DNA from: an uncultured Burkholderiales bacterium
Lineage (GTDB): Bacteria > Pseudomonadota > Gammaproteobacteria > Burkholderiales > Burkholderiaceae_C
Assembly (NCBI GenBank): GCA_903896615.1
Contig: CAITYM010000051.1
Location: 1 to 46,247, forward strand
Direction: 5' to 3'
DNA length: 46,247 nucleotides
Made by a program: the position numbers and the translations under genes. Below the pieces are notes generated by a model. The model worked only from the letters and a program-made list of their open reading frames with translations. It was not told the origin of the DNA and did no database searches. Positions 15,429 to 22,880 of the stretch are shown piece after piece (the first letter of the stretch is position 1; each line of letters begins with the position of its first letter).

Positions 15429-15995
15429 ATGAAAAAAATATTAATGCTATCCGGTAGTCAAAGAAAGGAATCACTGAATCTGAGGCTACTCAGCAATTTG
15501 GCTAAAAGAATTGAAACTCTGGTGAGTGTTGATCTAGTTATTCAGGGGGAAATTAATCTCCCTTTGTTTGATCAGGACTTAGAGTTAGATCCTGGTGTTC
15601 AACAAAGTGTTTTCAATCTCCATTCTAGATTCGCATCATGTGATGCAATGATTGTTGCTTGTCCAGAGTACAACGGACTGATTACACCTTATTTAAAGAA
15701 CACAATTGATTGGGTATCAAGGCTTCAGTACCTCAACGCTAACTGTTTAAATGCATTCCTTGATAAACCCGTCCTTTTGGTTAGCGCCTCTACAGGTTGG
15801 AGTGGCGGGGCGGTTGGACTTCCCAGCGCTAGAACACTCTTTGGATATGTGGGTTGCAATGTTTTGGGCGGTGCAATTACGGTTCCCAACATACAACAGT
15901 ACATTACAAATTCTGGATTTGTTTTTAATGCAGATTTTGAAAATTTAATAAACTTTCATCTTCAGCGGCTTATAGGCGTTTTAAGTCCTACTTAG
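15429..15995 (+). CDS. NAD(P)H-dependent FMN reductase (flavodoxin-like fold)
   Basis: From the ATG at 15429 (a GTG directly upstream at 15426 is also possible) the product is 188 residues. It has the FMN phosphate loop ILMLSGSQRKESLNLRLL near the N-terminus and the isoalloxazine-contact block VACPEYNGLITPYLKNTIDW in the middle. These are diagnostic of the NADPH-dependent FMN reductase family (SsuE/ArsH/chromate-reductase type). SASTGWSGGAVG is the usual later loop. It makes reduced FMN or reduces quinones and small aromatics. It lies between the 151-residue protein and the SUMF1-domain protein on the same strand, so a redox step in that pathway is the natural inference. Confidence 0.88.
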   Translation: MKKILMLSGSQRKESLNLRLLSNLAKRIETLVSVDLVIQGEINLPLFDQDLELDPGVQQSVFNLHSRFASCDAMIVACPEYNGLITPYLKNTIDWVSRLQYLNANCLNAFLDKPVLLVSASTGWSGGAVGLPSARTLFGYVGCNVLGGAITVPNIQQYITNSGFVFNADFENLINFHLQRLIGVLSPT

Positions 15996-16024
15996 ATAGT
16001 CAAAAAACCATAGGGTAATTCAAA

Positions 16025-17047
16025 ATGTCTGCTAGAGATAATATACCAACTGATTGGCACTGGCCTTCATTTCAACCCTCTATATGTGGCATGAATGATG
16101 ATAGAGAACGACTTGGACTACCACAGCACTTTGTTTCACTTAGGTTTGATGAAAAGCTTCCCCAGGTTTACTCTCGGCTGCGTAGTAATTCTTTAGAACA
16201 ACTGCTAGAGGTGATCCAATCTAATAAATACACCCTCGTTGAACGATTGGTTGCGGGTAACTTATTAGCTGTTGTTGGCGATCCTAGAATATCTGAGTTT
16301 TCACATGAAATGGTTGAAATACCTAGTGGTGTAGCTTTAATCGGACTCGACTTTAAAGATGTGGATAAAGTATTAGACGAGTTTGATGGCCTTGGCTTGC
16401 AAGCAAAATGGATAGAGAAAGAATGTCCAGAGCACAGTGTGCAGATTAGGGCCTTTAAAATGGCTAAATATCTGGTCACTAACTCACAGTACAAAGCATT
16501 TTTATTAGATACACAACATCCTGAAATACCTAGTGGGTGGGAATTCAGACGATTTCCTCTAGAGAGATCCAATCACCCTGTGTATACCGTCTCCCCTGAG
16601 TCTGCAGATGCTTATGCGCAATGGATAAAATCAAAAACTGGTATACCTTATCGCTTGCCGACTGAGGCAGAGTGGGAATGGGCAGCAATGGGGCCTAAAA
16701 GCTTTGAATTTCCGTGGGGAAATACATTTGATGCAAATCTAGCGAATACCGCAGAGACGGGATTGCTGACCTCCTCGACTGTAGGTGCATTCATTGGTGG
16801 TGAGTCGCCTTTTGGTTTGGCGGATATGGCTGGTAACGTAGAGGAGTATGTCTCTAATAATTATGCTCCCTATCCAAACGGTAAAGTTGTGACTGATCAT
16901 TTAGTTGAGCTCAACGGTGATTACAGAGTTGCTAGGGGGGGAAGTTTTGCTAGATTTAGAGATCTTGCTAGAACAAAACGAAGGCACGGTCATAATCCTA
17001 AATCAGCTACTTATGCTATGGGCTTTAGATTAGCTTGTGACTCCTAA
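16025..17047 (+). CDS. SUMF1/FGE-like domain protein (ToxD-like)
   Basis: This 340-residue protein has an N-terminal region of about 95 unassigned residues and then a formylglycine-generating-enzyme-like domain. The domain is marked by VEIPSGVALIG, FKMAKYLVTNSQYKAFL, YRLPTEAEWEWAAMG, FPWGNTFD, LADMAGNVEEYVSN, VARGGSFARF and the terminal MGFRLACDS. The two copper-binding cysteines of true formylglycine-generating enzymes are absent from the late GGSFARFRDLART region, so it is unlikely to act on sulfatases. ToxD of toxoflavin clusters is a protein of this domain type. The gene ends 20 bases from the convergent chrA. The domain is certain; the ToxD-like role is drawn from its neighbours. Confidence 0.85.
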   Translation: MSARDNIPTDWHWPSFQPSICGMNDDRERLGLPQHFVSLRFDEKLPQVYSRLRSNSLEQLLEVIQSNKYTLVERLVAGNLLAVVGDPRISEFSHEMVEIPSGVALIGLDFKDVDKVLDEFDGLGLQAKWIEKECPEHSVQIRAFKMAKYLVTNSQYKAFLLDTQHPEIPSGWEFRRFPLERSNHPVYTVSPESADAYAQWIKSKTGIPYRLPTEAEWEWAAMGPKSFEFPWGNTFDANLANTAETGLLTSSTVGAFIGGESPFGLADMAGNVEEYVSNNYAPYPNGKVVTDHLVELNGDYRVARGGSFARFRDLARTKRRHGHNPKSATYAMGFRLACDS

Positions 17048-17067
17048 ACCAGAATCATATTTGTTCT

Positions 17068-18234
17068 TTAGATAAAGACTCCCAAAATTGCTCCTAATAA
17101 AACCACAAGCCAGGGGGGGAGCTTCCATTTTTGAAGTAATAAATAAAAGAGTATTACAAATCCGATGTCCTTCATATTTAAAACCGTACTTATCCATACA
17201 GGGCTATAAAAGGCGGCAATAAGTATTCCAACTACTGCCGAGTTAACCCCTAAAATCGAGCGTTGGATAGAGCTATTTTTTCTTAACTGGTCCCAAAACG
17301 GCATGATGCCAATCACCATTAGGAAGGAGGGTGAAAATATGGCTACTAGTGCAATCAAACCACCAGTCCAGCCTGAGGGTGCTTGACTTGATACTGCGCC
17401 TATATATGCAGCGAAGGTAAATAGTGGGCCGGGCATGGCTTGGGTTAAGCCGTAACCGGCCAAGAATGTATCGTTGTCAACCCAAGCTGTTGGAACAACT
17501 TGAGATTGCAGTAAAGGAAGGACTACGTGTCCTCCACCAAATACAAGTGATCCGGTTTGAAACAAATTTGCAAATAAATTTATGGGATAGCTTTGTGTTT
17601 TCTGTGCAATTAAGGGTAAAGTTAATAACAACAGAGTTAACAATATCAATAGGATCAATCCAGTCTTTCTTCTAACGGGTATGTGAATAAAGGTCTGCTT
17701 ATCCGTAGTCTTCGTATTAAAAATTAACGCGCCTATTAGTCCACTAGCGACGATTACAGCTACTTGAGTTAGCGAATTCGGGACCATCAAAATGATTGCT
17801 GCTGATGCAAGCGCAATACAAATGCGTGAGAGATCAGTGCAGTAATTTTTAGCCATTGCCCAAATAGCTTGCGCAATAACAGCTGCCGCGACAAGTTTAA
17901 GGCCGTGAAGCAAGCCTAAGTTTGATGCGATATCAAATTGTGTAATACCAAGACCCAGACAAATAAGAACTGTGGCTGATGGTAGGGTGAATCCAAGCCA
18001 AGCCGCTATGGATCCAATCACACCTGCTCGCATCAACCCAATTGCGATTCCGACTTGACTGCTAGAAGGTCCAGGCAAGAATTGGCACAAAGCAACTAAA
18101 TCTGAGTAAGTGTCTGAATCGAGCCATTTTCTTTCTTCTACAAACTCTTGTCTGAAATAACCCAGGTGAGCAACTGGCCCACCAAAAGATGTCAGTCCTA
18201 GTCTCAGAAATATTAAGAATACTTCGATGATGAT
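17068..18234 (-). CDS. chrA: Chromate transporter ChrA with no canonical start codon
   Basis: The frame is open from 18240, just after a stop, to 17068 and reads as a full-length long-chain ChrA of about 388 residues. It contains EVFLIFLRLGLTSFGGPVAH, then LCQFLPGPSSSQVGIAIG, then the second-half repeat FGGGHVVLPLLQS and the pair GYGLTQAMPGPLFTFAAYIG. ChrA exports chromate across the inner membrane. No ATG, GTG or TTG lies upstream of the first conserved block. Three ATC codons at 18226-18234 follow an AAGGA Shine-Dalgarno-like site, so I place the start there. The TTG at 18088-18090 would remove a conserved membrane segment. Either a rare ATC start is used or the start has been lost. It is divergent from arsR. 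Confidence 0.72.
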   Translation of the reverse strand: MIIEVFLIFLRLGLTSFGGPVAHLGYFRQEFVEERKWLDSDTYSDLVALCQFLPGPSSSQVGIAIGLMRAGVIGSIAAWLGFTLPSATVLICLGLGITQFDIASNLGLLHGLKLVAAAVIAQAIWAMAKNYCTDLSRICIALASAAIILMVPNSLTQVAVIVASGLIGALIFNTKTTDKQTFIHIPVRRKTGLILLILLTLLLLTLPLIAQKTQSYPINLFANLFQTGSLVFGGGHVVLPLLQSQVVPTAWVDNDTFLAGYGLTQAMPGPLFTFAAYIGAVSSQAPSGWTGGLIALVAIFSPSFLMVIGIMPFWDQLRKNSSIQRSILGVNSAVVGILIAAFYSPVWISTVLNMKDIGFVILFYLLLQKWKLPPWLVVLLGAILGVFI

Positions 18235-18355
18235 ATTTCCTTAGTTTTAGGTTTTGTTCTATTTAGTAAAGCCAAACAAGCAGTCTAACAGTGCAAGCAC
18301 TTTGATTTAGACGGATTAAGTATATTGATACACCAAGTGAGAATGTAATTATTGC

Positions 18356-18384
18356 TTGACTTCTTTGCTACCCAACCAATTATC
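18356..18384 (+). promoter_or_regulatory. Candidate promoter of the ars operon
   Basis: TTGACT at 18356-18361 resembles a -35 hexamer. About 16-17 bases further on, AATTATC at 18378-18384 is a fair -10. The arsR start codon follows 44 bases later. ArsR would be expected to bind nearby, but I could not define its operator. Confidence 0.3.
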
Positions 18385-18427
18385 AGTTTGTCATAGAATA
18401 GTCATATATTTCCAGTATTATTGAACA

Positions 18428-18751
18428 ATGAAAGAAAAAGACGTCATAAAAGCACTGGCAGCCTTAGCACAAATTAATCGACTTCAGATTTTCAGAGCCT
18501 TGGTAGTGGTGGGTAAAGATGGGCTGACACCGGCTGTGCTTGCTGATCGATTAGATATGCCGGCAAACACACTCTCTTTTCACTTGAAAGAGTTGTTGAA
18601 CTCTGATCTCATCACTCAAGAGCGCAGCGGACGACACCTCATTTACAGAGCTCACTATAGCCAAATGAATGCAGTATTGGACTTCTTAACTGAGAATTGC
18701 TGTGAGGGCCAGACTTGCCTCGGCGAAACAGCGATAAGTTGCCAGTATTAA
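18428..18751 (+). CDS. arsR: ArsR family arsenic-responsive repressor
   Basis: This 107-residue winged-helix repressor has the recognition region LADRLDMPANTLSFHLKELL at about 39-58 and a beta-wing ITQERSGRHLIYRA. The usual ELCVCDL arsenic site of the E. coli type is absent. Instead it has Cys91, Cys92 and Cys97 in ENCCEGQTCL at the C-terminus. This matches the As(III) site described for the Acidithiobacillus ferrooxidans type of ArsR, which uses a Cys-Cys pair plus a third Cys near the end. Binding of As(III) or Sb(III) should release the DNA. It is the first gene of arsR-arsC-acr3, with 13 bases before arsC. Confidence 0.9.
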   Translation: MKEKDVIKALAALAQINRLQIFRALVVVGKDGLTPAVLADRLDMPANTLSFHLKELLNSDLITQERSGRHLIYRAHYSQMNAVLDFLTENCCEGQTCLGETAISCQY

Positions 18752-18764
18752 TTGGAAATACAAA

Positions 18765-19271
18765 ATGATGATTGATGTGAAACCATTTAATGTTCTCTTC
18801 CTTTGCACCCACAACTCCGCAAGGAGTATCCTAGCTGAGGCCTTGCTCAATCACCTGGGCAATGGCAGATTTAAGGCCTACTCAGCGGGGAGTAGCCCAC
18901 AAGAGAATCAACTTCCTAATCCTATGGCTATTGAAATACTGGATAAAGCCGGAATATCTACAACTGGTCTTCACAGCAAAAGTTGGGACGACTTTGCCGC
19001 GCCAAATGCTCCCCAAATGGATTTAATAATAACGGTATGCGACAACGCAGCGGGTGAAGTTTGTCCATATTGGCCAGGTCAGCCTGCAACGGCTCACTGG
19101 GGTTATGCCGACCCCTCCACAGTAACGGGCGGTGAGGAGTTGAAAAGAGAAGCATTTAAGCAAACCCTTCACTTGATTAGAAAAAGATTAGAGATTCTTG
19201 TCAACTTACCAGCTGCAAGTTTGAACCATTTGACAATTGAAAAAACAGCTAGAGCGTTGAGCAAGGATTGA
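18765..19271 (+). CDS. arsC: Arsenate reductase, low-molecular-weight phosphatase fold
   Basis: This 168-residue protein has the phosphate-binding loop CTHNSAR (Cys14 to Arg20), directly after NVLFLC. It also has a later cysteine pair Cys92 and Cys100 in TVCDNAAGEVCPYWPGQP, and the family block HWGYADPS. This is the protein-tyrosine-phosphatase-like ArsC class. Cys14 attacks arsenate and the later cysteines carry the disulfide to thioredoxin or a glutathione/glutaredoxin system. Which of the two is used cannot be read here. It reduces As(V) to As(III) in the cytoplasm for export by the Acr3 pump downstream. A second ATG at 18768 is an equally possible start. Confidence 0.92.
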   Translation: MMIDVKPFNVLFLCTHNSARSILAEALLNHLGNGRFKAYSAGSSPQENQLPNPMAIEILDKAGISTTGLHSKSWDDFAAPNAPQMDLIITVCDNAAGEVCPYWPGQPATAHWGYADPSTVTGGEELKREAFKQTLHLIRKRLEILVNLPAASLNHLTIEKTARALSKD

Positions 19272-19305
19272 TTGAAAATATGTGTAATTCATTGGCGTTG
19301 TTTCT

Positions 19306-20343
19306 ATGAGTGTGTTTGAGCGTTATCTAAGTGTTTGGGTTTTACTGTGTATAGTCATTGGAATTTTGCTTGGTCAGTATTTTCCAAGCTTATTTCATTC
19401 AATTGGCAGTATGGAGATTGCACAGGTTAATTTGCCTGTTGGATTTTTAATTTGGATAATGATTATTCCCATGCTCCTTAGGGTAGATTTTGGGGCACTG
19501 AAGGAGGTTCGCAAGCACATAAAAGGTATTGGAGTTACCCTTTTTGTGAATTGGCTTGTCAAACCCTTTTCAATGGCTTTTTTAGGTTGGATCTTTATTC
19601 GCCACGTATTTGCGCCACTATTGCCCCAAGATCAACTAGATAGTTATATTGCAGGACTTATTTTGCTAGCCGCTGCACCTTGCACAGCGATGGTCTTTGT
19701 TTGGAGTAGATTGACCCACGGCGATCCACTTTTTACATTATCCCAAGTTGCCCTAAACGATAGCATTATGGTGGTCGCATTCGCACCGCTTGTAGCATTC
19801 TTACTCGGACTATCTTCGATTACAGTCCCCTGGGATACACTTTTAACCTCAGTTGCCCTCTATATCATTATTCCAGTTGTCCTAGCCCAATGGCTTAGAA
19901 GATCTTTACTGATTAAGGGAGAGCAAGTTTTCGATACTCTAATCGAGAAAATAGGTCCTTATTCAATTGCAGCTTTGTTGGCAACCCTGGTATTACTCTT
20001 TGCGTTTCAAGGTGAAGCAATTTTAAAGCAACCCATAGTGATTGGCATGCTAGCGGTTCCAATCTTGATACAAGTTCTATTTAATGCGGGATTGGCTTAT
20101 TTGCTTAACCGCGCAGTTGGTGAAAAGCATAATATTGCTTGCCCATCTGCACTTATTGGAGCGTCTAATTTCTTTGAGTTGGCAGTAGCTGCTGCGATTA
20201 GTCTATTTGGCTTCAACTCAGGAGCAGCACTTGCCACTGTTGTTGGAGTATTGATCGAGGTACCAGTGATGCTGCTTGTTGTTTATATCGTAAAGCAGTC
20301 TAAGTTTTGGTACGAGAGCAATCAAAGGACGGGGAATTTTTGA
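19306..20343 (+). CDS. ACR3 family arsenite efflux transporter
   Basis: This 345-residue integral membrane protein has about ten hydrophobic segments, as expected for Acr3. Conserved blocks include GFLIWIMIIPMLLRVDF near residues 47-62 and LAAAPCTAMVFVWSRLTHGD at about 121-140. Its Cys126 corresponds to the cysteine needed for arsenite transport in characterised Acr3 proteins. It exports As(III) using the membrane potential. It starts 34 bases after arsC and completes a minimal ars operon. The gene is often also labelled arsB, but the protein belongs to the Acr3 family and not the ArsB family. Confidence 0.93.
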   Translation: MSVFERYLSVWVLLCIVIGILLGQYFPSLFHSIGSMEIAQVNLPVGFLIWIMIIPMLLRVDFGALKEVRKHIKGIGVTLFVNWLVKPFSMAFLGWIFIRHVFAPLLPQDQLDSYIAGLILLAAAPCTAMVFVWSRLTHGDPLFTLSQVALNDSIMVVAFAPLVAFLLGLSSITVPWDTLLTSVALYIIIPVVLAQWLRRSLLIKGEQVFDTLIEKIGPYSIAALLATLVLLFAFQGEAILKQPIVIGMLAVPILIQVLFNAGLAYLLNRAVGEKHNIACPSALIGASNFFELAVAAAISLFGFNSGAALATVVGVLIEVPVMLLVVYIVKQSKFWYESNQRTGNF

Positions 20344-20519
20344 TGGTGAACGACAGGTTTTATTGAGAGTCAGTTTGATTAGATTCCACTCCCAGCCGGT
20401 GCAGTAATGCCCCGCAGGCTAGAAGCCTTGCTAAACCCTATGAACCTACGGGGATTCTTGCTCGCTGAATGAGGACGGTTACTATGCCTAACCAAAGCTC
20501 AGTTGTCTAAGCGTTTTTA
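20344..20519. other. Intergenic stretch with short hairpins
   Basis: No gene is visible between the end of acr3 and the broken reading frame that follows. CCCCG and CGGGG (near 20409-20413 and 20449-20453) could enclose a small AGGCT/AGCCT hairpin. I do not recognise this as a known RNA. Confidence 0.3.
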
Positions 20520-20884
20520 GTGTTTGACGAGGGTGAAAGAATGGAACCATCCCCCAAATACGATAGAGTAGTGACTGTGGTGGATATTTTAGACGGATTG
20601 GATAAATATACCCTGCTATCAGGAGAAGTTAAAACCTACCCTTCAGCCCGTTACGGTGAACGCAAAGAAATTGCGAGAATGCTATCTAAACGAGTAACTC
20701 TAAAACGATTGGTTTTATAAATCCAGGGCTAACCTACGTTGAGCAAACTTGGCAGATATCTGGCGAGTTTATTGCTCCCCTTAATCAGCGACCGTTGAAA
20801 ATTACGGGAGTGCGGGCGCAAGTTATGTTTTTCTTAGATGACCTTATGCCTTCCATGTTTGAAAAACCGCTATTTACACAATGA
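20520..20884 (+). pseudogene. Possible frameshifted gene remnant
   Basis: A 66-codon frame from GTG 20520 (internal ATG at 20541) ends at 20718-20720. It contains DRVVTVVDILDGLDKYTLLS and ERKEIARMLSKRVTLKRL. In another frame, open from 20690 to the TGA at 20882-20884 but with no start, the sequence reads GLTYVEQTWQISGEFIAPLN then GVRAQVMFFLDDLMPSMFEK. Both parts look protein-like, and the second has no way to start. A frameshift near 20690-20715 in one older gene explains both. I do not recognise the family. Confidence 0.3.
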
Positions 20885-20972
20885 ATTATTTAAAATCTAA
20901 CTCAATAATTGAAATACGTATTTTGTAAAGTCCAAGTTTTAACAGATTAAGAATTATGCTGTATGAAAGATT

Positions 20973-21014
20973 AAAAAAAAGGGAATAGATAGGTATAAAC
21001 TTCCTAACTATTCC
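20973..21014 (-). terminator. Intrinsic terminator of the b561-yceI-yceI operon
   Basis: On the minus strand, arms GGAATAG and TAGG pair with CCTA and CTATTCC (plus-strand positions 21003-21014 and 20982-20993) with one internal mismatch and a 9-base loop. They are followed by eight T (20973-20980). It lies 37 bases after the stop of the second YceI gene. This is the clearest terminator in the window. Confidence 0.85.
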
Positions 21015-21050
21015 ACATTTTTTGAAAGCCTAAAAAATATTGTTAAATAT

Positions 21051-21629
21051 TTACTGTGCTTGAGCTTCAAATGCTACATCAATGCGAACTTCGTCTCCAA
21101 CGTAAGGAGCGTATTTTCCAGCGTTAAATTCAGACCTCTTGATGATTGTGAAAGCCGTTGCTCCAATAGCGGGCTTTTTAAGCATTGGGTGTTGCATAGC
21201 TTGAAAAGCAGTAACAGTTAGAGTAACTGGCTTTGTTACGCCTTTGATAGTCAAATTTCCATCGATACTGGTTAGTTTGCCGTCTGTAAATGAAACTTTA
21301 GTTGATTTAAATGTTGCTTGTGGGAATTTAGCAGAATCTAAAAAGTCTTCACCTTGGATGTGTCCGTTGAAATCGGTTGAACCCGTGTTGACTGATTTAA
21401 TATCAATCGCAATGTCAACAGAACCAGTTTGCTTTTCTGCATCATAAATGATGGTGCCAGTTGTTTTGTCAAATCGGCTTAGTTGAGTTGAAAATCCAAA
21501 ATGCGAGTAAGAAAAACGTGGAAAAGTATGCCCCGCGTCTATGGTGTAGCTTACAGGCGCTGCAAATGAAGATGCGCTTAAGCAAGCTGCTAAGGAAAAG
21601 GCAAGTGCGAGGCGGTTGGTTTTTTTCAT
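21051..21629 (-). CDS. YceI family periplasmic protein (second copy)
   Basis: This 192-residue protein has a signal peptide cut near residue 23 (ACLSASSFA) and the YceI fold signatures YTIDAGHTFPRFSYSHFGFS at the start, DFLDSAKFPQATFKSTKV in the middle and GNLTIKGVTKPVTLTV after it. The family forms a lipocalin-like barrel that binds polyisoprenoids such as quinones. It is the last gene of the b561-yceI-yceI operon, 58 bases after the first copy, and is followed by a strong terminator. The two YceI proteins differ clearly, so they may bind different isoprenoids or act at different stages. Function beyond lipid binding is not established. Confidence 0.92.
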   Translation of the reverse strand: MKKTNRLALAFSLAACLSASSFAAPVSYTIDAGHTFPRFSYSHFGFSTQLSRFDKTTGTIIYDAEKQTGSVDIAIDIKSVNTGSTDFNGHIQGEDFLDSAKFPQATFKSTKVSFTDGKLTSIDGNLTIKGVTKPVTLTVTAFQAMQHPMLKKPAIGATAFTIIKRSEFNAGKYAPYVGDEVRIDVAFEAQAQ

Positions 21630-21687
21630 GAATTTACTCCTAGGTTGAAAAAAAGGTTAAAAAAATTTTTTAAAAGAAATATAAAAA

Positions 21688-22266
21688 TTATTTAGATGAA
21701 GTGGCGGCGATATTAAAGTTAATTTGAATATCGTTGGCAACGACATCAAACTTCGCCCAAGTACCTTCACCTATTGAGAAATCTGACCTGTGCATAATCA
21801 GACTTCCAGTAAAAATTCCAGAGCTCCCTTGGGGAACAAACTTGATTGGAAATTTAACCTCCTTGGTTGTTCCTTTTATCGTTAAGTTGCCAGTAACATC
21901 AAACTGATTGGGGCTAATTGATTTTATTTGAGTTGCAGTGAAACTGGCTTTGGGGTAAGTTTTTGAATTAAACCAAGCTTTACCTTGCGCTTCTTCATCG
22001 GCTGGACCCCCGGTGTCAATACTAGCTAAATCGATTTCAAATGATGCTTTTGCGACCTGGGGTTTTATCGGATCAAAGGAGATTTGGGCAGTAAACTTTT
22101 TAAATTGGCCGTCCATACCTACACCCATTTGTTTGTAAGTAAAACCAATTGTGCTTTTCTCACTCACTATAGATTTGAATTCAGTGGCGCTAACGGTTTT
22201 GCAAGTGAGGCCGGCAAAACTTAACGCGACCAAAAGGGTTACTTGTGTGAATAATTTTTTAGACAT
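21688..22266 (-). CDS. YceI family periplasmic protein (first copy)
   Basis: This 192-residue protein has a signal peptide ending near TVSA at about residue 27, then STIGFTYKQMGVGMDGQFKK, KAWFNSKTYPKASFTATQIK and GNLTIKGTTKEVKFPIKF. These are the three typical YceI blocks. Its ATG lies inside the end of the cytochrome b561 gene (overlap 22259-22266), which indicates translational coupling. Together with the membrane cytochrome b561 it suggests a quinone-linked electron-transfer or quinone-handling function at the periplasmic face. That link is inferred from gene order, which is a common one for this family. Confidence 0.92.
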   Translation of the reverse strand: MSKKLFTQVTLLVALSFAGLTCKTVSATEFKSIVSEKSTIGFTYKQMGVGMDGQFKKFTAQISFDPIKPQVAKASFEIDLASIDTGGPADEEAQGKAWFNSKTYPKASFTATQIKSISPNQFDVTGNLTIKGTTKEVKFPIKFVPQGSSGIFTGSLIMHRSDFSIGEGTWAKFDVVANDIQINFNIAATSSK

Positions 22267-22819
22267 TTTCGTTCCTTGGTTTTGCGATTAAAAACTTGGG
22301 TAACATTCGAATCAATATTTCATCCTTGTCAATAAAATGATGTTTGAGTGCTGCAAGTACGTGTGTGGATATAAAAGCAATAAAAACCCAGTTGAGGGCT
22401 GAGTGCAATTCCTCAAGTTGATGACCTAGTTCTTTGTCTCTTGATAGTACATCCGGAATGGGCAAAATACCAAACCAAACTGTCTGTACGCCTTTGGCAG
22501 AACTCATCAGCCATCCCGAGATGGGGATAATGATGCATAGGAAATAAAGTCCAAAGTGACCTAAGTGAGCAAGTAGTTTAATACGATCATCCATCATCTC
22601 TGGTAATGCAGGGGGAGGGTTGAGGAGACGCCAAGTCAACCTAGCGATAGTAAGTAGGAAAACTGTAACGCCTGCCCATTTGTGCCAGGAGAAATATTGC
22701 AGCTTCTCAGGTGAGATCTCCATATCAGCCATCGTAAAGCCAAGTACAAATAATCCTAAGATGATGGTGGCAATTAACCAATGAAATAATTTCGCAGTTT
22801 TTGTGTAGTGTATTTTCAT
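22259..22819 (-). CDS. Cytochrome b561 (diheme, four-helix membrane protein)
   Basis: This 186-residue inner-membrane protein has four hydrophobic helices. Candidate heme-ligating histidines are His13 (KLFHWLIATII), His46 (YFSWHKWAGVT), His139 (LEELHSALNW) and His153 (STHVLAAL), as in CybB-type b561. It moves electrons between the quinone pool and acceptors; CybB of E. coli is a superoxide:ubiquinone oxidoreductase. It heads the operon with two YceI genes and overlaps the first by 8 bases. The start at 22819 is 62 bases from the end of the dioxygenase gene upstream, so a shared transcript is possible. Confidence 0.9.
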   Translation of the reverse strand: MKIHYTKTAKLFHWLIATIILGLFVLGFTMADMEISPEKLQYFSWHKWAGVTVFLLTIARLTWRLLNPPPALPEMMDDRIKLLAHLGHFGLYFLCIIIPISGWLMSSAKGVQTVWFGILPIPDVLSRDKELGHQLEELHSALNWVFIAFISTHVLAALKHHFIDKDEILIRMLPKFLIAKPRNENV

Positions 22820-22880
22820 TTTTAATAAGTAAAAAGATGATTTATTTTAAGTCGGATTTACAATTAACATTTTTATGTGG

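Noticed and set aside
18088..18090. TTG as start of chrA
   Set aside because: It lies inside the conserved ALCQFLPGP block and would delete the first conserved membrane segment.
20386..20460. Possible structured RNA or riboswitch after acr3
   Set aside because: The helices are short and no known RNA motif is matched.
20486..20515. attC-like sequence (GCCTAAC and GTTGTCTAAG)
   Set aside because: The spacing and the inverse core of an integron attC site are missing and no integrase is present.
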